From assembly GCA_017998025.1 (NCBI GenBank), contig JAGODW010000077.1, forward strand, positions 1 through 6,882: a DNA stretch of 6,882 nucleotides, written 5' to 3'. Under the pieces are notes generated by a model. That model did no database searches. It was not told where the DNA came from and saw only the letters and a list, made by a program, of their open reading frames with translations. This DNA comes from Spirochaetales bacterium. Its GTDB lineage: Bacteria; Spirochaetota; Spirochaetia; DTKZ01. Below are positions 5,443 to 6,882 of the stretch, in pieces. Numbering within the stretch: position 1 is the stretch's first letter; each line of letters starts with the position of its first letter. The translations under genes were made by a program, and so were the position numbers.

Positions 5443-6882
5443 ATGCCACAGGAGAGAATCCTTATTGTCGAAGATGAAAAAATTATAGGACTGGATCTGA
5501 AACGAAGGCTTGAAAGCTTCGGATATACCGTAATGGGATTAATACCTGAAGGGGAAGATGCCATTACTCTAGCCCAGAAAGAAAAACCGGATATCATCCT
5601 GATGGACATTATGCTGAAAGGAAAACTAGATGGAATTGAAGCAGCTAAGAAAATCCATGAAACATCAGGAATCCCTGTAGTGTTTCTCACTTCTTACTCT
5701 GATTCAGAGACCCTTCAACGGGCAAAGGAAGCAGAACCATTTGGGTACATCCTGAAACCTTTCAAAGAACGAGAACTGTTATCTACCCTTGAAATTGCTC
5801 TATATAAGCACTCAATCGATTGTAAACTATATGAACAGGAACAGTGGATGTCCGCTATCCTCAGGGGTATTGGGGACGGGATAATTGCTGTAGACACAGA
5901 AGAGAGGATACAATTTCTTAATCCTATCGCGGAAATTCTTACGGGCTATAAAGAAGAGGAGGTAAAAGGGGTCGAATTGTCTACCCTGTTTCGTCTCTTT
6001 GACGAAATTACAGAAACACCGGTTCAGACACAAATCCTGCTGAAAAACCAACCTTCATTCCCTTCTCTTTTTAAAAACCTTTTTCTTCTCACTGCTCAGG
6101 GAGGAAGAATCCCCATTGAAGGAAGCGTTGCTTCTATTTCAGGGAGGAATGGATCTACCCTGGGCAGAGTGATCGCCTTTCGAGATGTAAGCAACCTGAG
6201 GCGGCTTTCAGATACATTGGATTATCAATCCAGTCATGATTTACTAACAGGCCTGGATAATAGAGGAACAATTCTTCTAAACCTTTCCCATCTCCTCCAG
6301 GAGAAAACGGATACTTCAGGAAAGTGGCTCCTATATGTTAATCTCGATAATTTTCGGATTGTGAACAATGTTTGCGGACATCATGCGGGAGATGAACTCC
6401 TCCGACAAATTGCAAAAGACATTAGAGAATTAGTACCTACGACATTCTACCTGGGAAGAATCGGATCGGATGAGTTCTGTATCCTTCTCTGGAATCAGAC
6501 CCAATCGGAGGTTCAGGAACTATCTGTATCCCTCCTATCCACAACCCGGAGAACGTTCCTCTGGCAAAGGAGCAGTTTTCCCATCTATGCAAGCATTGGT
6601 GTCGTATCGTTAGATACGGCAACGAAAGACCCCTATGGGGCACTGGCTATGGGAGAAGAAGCCTGCAGATTGGCCAAGGAAGAAGGGGGGAACCGGTATC
6701 GATTCTATGAACCGGGCAATATCCTCTTTCAGAAAAGACGGGGAGAAATGCAGTGGATCACCCGTCTCACCCGTGCTATTGATCAGGACCATTTCATTCT
6801 CTTTTATCACGATATTGTTCCTCTGCAAGATACGGCTGGTTTGGATCAGAAGAAAGAGATCCTTCTCCGTTTAAAAGAAGAT
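5443..6882 (+). CDS. Response regulator with PAS, GGDEF and EAL domains (cyclic-di-GMP turnover), 5' part
   Basis: Cytoplasmic signalling protein; 480 residues are visible and the frame is open to the window's end. A receiver domain (about 4-120) has the acidic pair E10-D11, phosphoacceptor Asp55 (GAC at 5605-5607) in LMDIML, Thr83 and Lys105 in LKPF. A PAS domain follows (about 133-255), with GDGIIAVD, FLNPIAEILTGY and the end AFRDVSNLR. The GGDEF domain (about 262-425) opens with HDLLTGLDNR, keeps Asp302 for metal, has GHHAGDELL, and carries GSDEF at 341-345 in place of GGDEF. The product-inhibition RxxD motif is absent: the matching residues are PTTF (332-335). An EAL domain begins at about 438, with FYHDIVPL and its signature EILLR (EIL at 472-474). 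The rest, including other metal ligands, is cut off. It should make and/or break down cyclic-di-GMP under control of a histidine kinase not in the window; which activity dominates cannot be told. The start is ATG with AGGGG 9 nt upstream. Confidence 0.92.
   Translation, partial: MPQERILIVEDEKIIGLDLKRRLESFGYTVMGLIPEGEDAITLAQKEKPDIILMDIMLKGKLDGIEAAKKIHETSGIPVVFLTSYSDSETLQRAKEAEPFGYILKPFKERELLSTLEIALYKHSIDCKLYEQEQWMSAILRGIGDGIIAVDTEERIQFLNPIAEILTGYKEEEVKGVELSTLFRLFDEITETPVQTQILLKNQPSFPSLFKNLFLLTAQGGRIPIEGSVASISGRNGSTLGRVIAFRDVSNLRRLSDTLDYQSSHDLLTGLDNRGTILLNLSHLLQEKTDTSGKWLLYVNLDNFRIVNNVCGHHAGDELLRQIAKDIRELVPTTFYLGRIGSDEFCILLWNQTQSEVQELSVSLLSTTRRTFLWQRSSFPIYASIGVVSLDTATKDPYGALAMGEEACRLAKEEGGNRYRFYEPGNILFQKRRGEMQWITRLTRAIDQDHFILFYHDIVPLQDTAGLDQKKEILLRLKED

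Noticed and set aside
6635..6874. 79-codon plus-strand frame near the right end
   Set aside because: Shifted frame within the GGDEF-EAL coding region, which continues open through to the window's end.

Overview
The window is a stretch of bacterial chromosome read almost entirely on the + strand. It holds the 3' part of a hexuronate catabolism gene (uxaB), a tightly packed set of five Na+-NQR subunit genes (nqrB-nqrC-nqrD-nqrE-nqrF), a small unrecognised gene that follows nqrF, a short AT-rich gap, and the 5' part of a multidomain cyclic-di-GMP signalling gene. No tRNA, rRNA, CRISPR array, insertion sequence or long repeat was seen. Source organism: an anaerobic or facultative, sugar-acid-fermenting bacterium of moderate GC with strong Shine-Dalgarno sites. 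A spirochaete of the Treponema/Spirochaeta kind fits the gene content, but this is a low-confidence impression and cannot be settled without a search.

Layout. Positions 1-1010: C-terminal two thirds of tagaturonate reductase, with the family's Lys/Asn/His catalytic set. Positions 1044-4883: nqrBCDEF. The B/C, C/D and D/E junctions are ATGA overlaps, E/F is 9 nt apart, and each start has a near-perfect ribosome binding site. Positions 4897-5346: a 149-residue soluble protein of unknown function, 13 nt after nqrF and so probably co-transcribed. Positions 5347-5442: AT-rich gap with a possible 14-codon mini-ORF, a weak promoter and a small inverted repeat. Positions 5443-6882: a REC-PAS-GGDEF-EAL protein cut by the window edge just after its EAL motif.

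How the genes work together. NqrF takes electrons from NADH through FAD and a 2Fe-2S centre. The NqrD/NqrE pair carries the four membrane cysteines that hold the intramembrane Fe-S centre. NqrC and NqrB carry covalent FMN on opposite sides of the membrane. Together they make a sodium-motive, NADH-oxidising redox pump. The unusual point is that the gene normally first in this operon, nqrA, is not there: uxaB ends only 33 nt before nqrB. NqrB is also about 110 residues shorter at its N-terminal side than the proteobacterial form, NqrC carries Ser in place of the usual FMN-bearing Thr, and NqrF lacks an insertion. The set therefore looks like a compact NQR variant, intermediate in size towards Rnf but with clearly Nqr-type D, E and F subunits. 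It may work without NqrA, or with NqrA (or another quinone- or acceptor-side subunit) encoded elsewhere.
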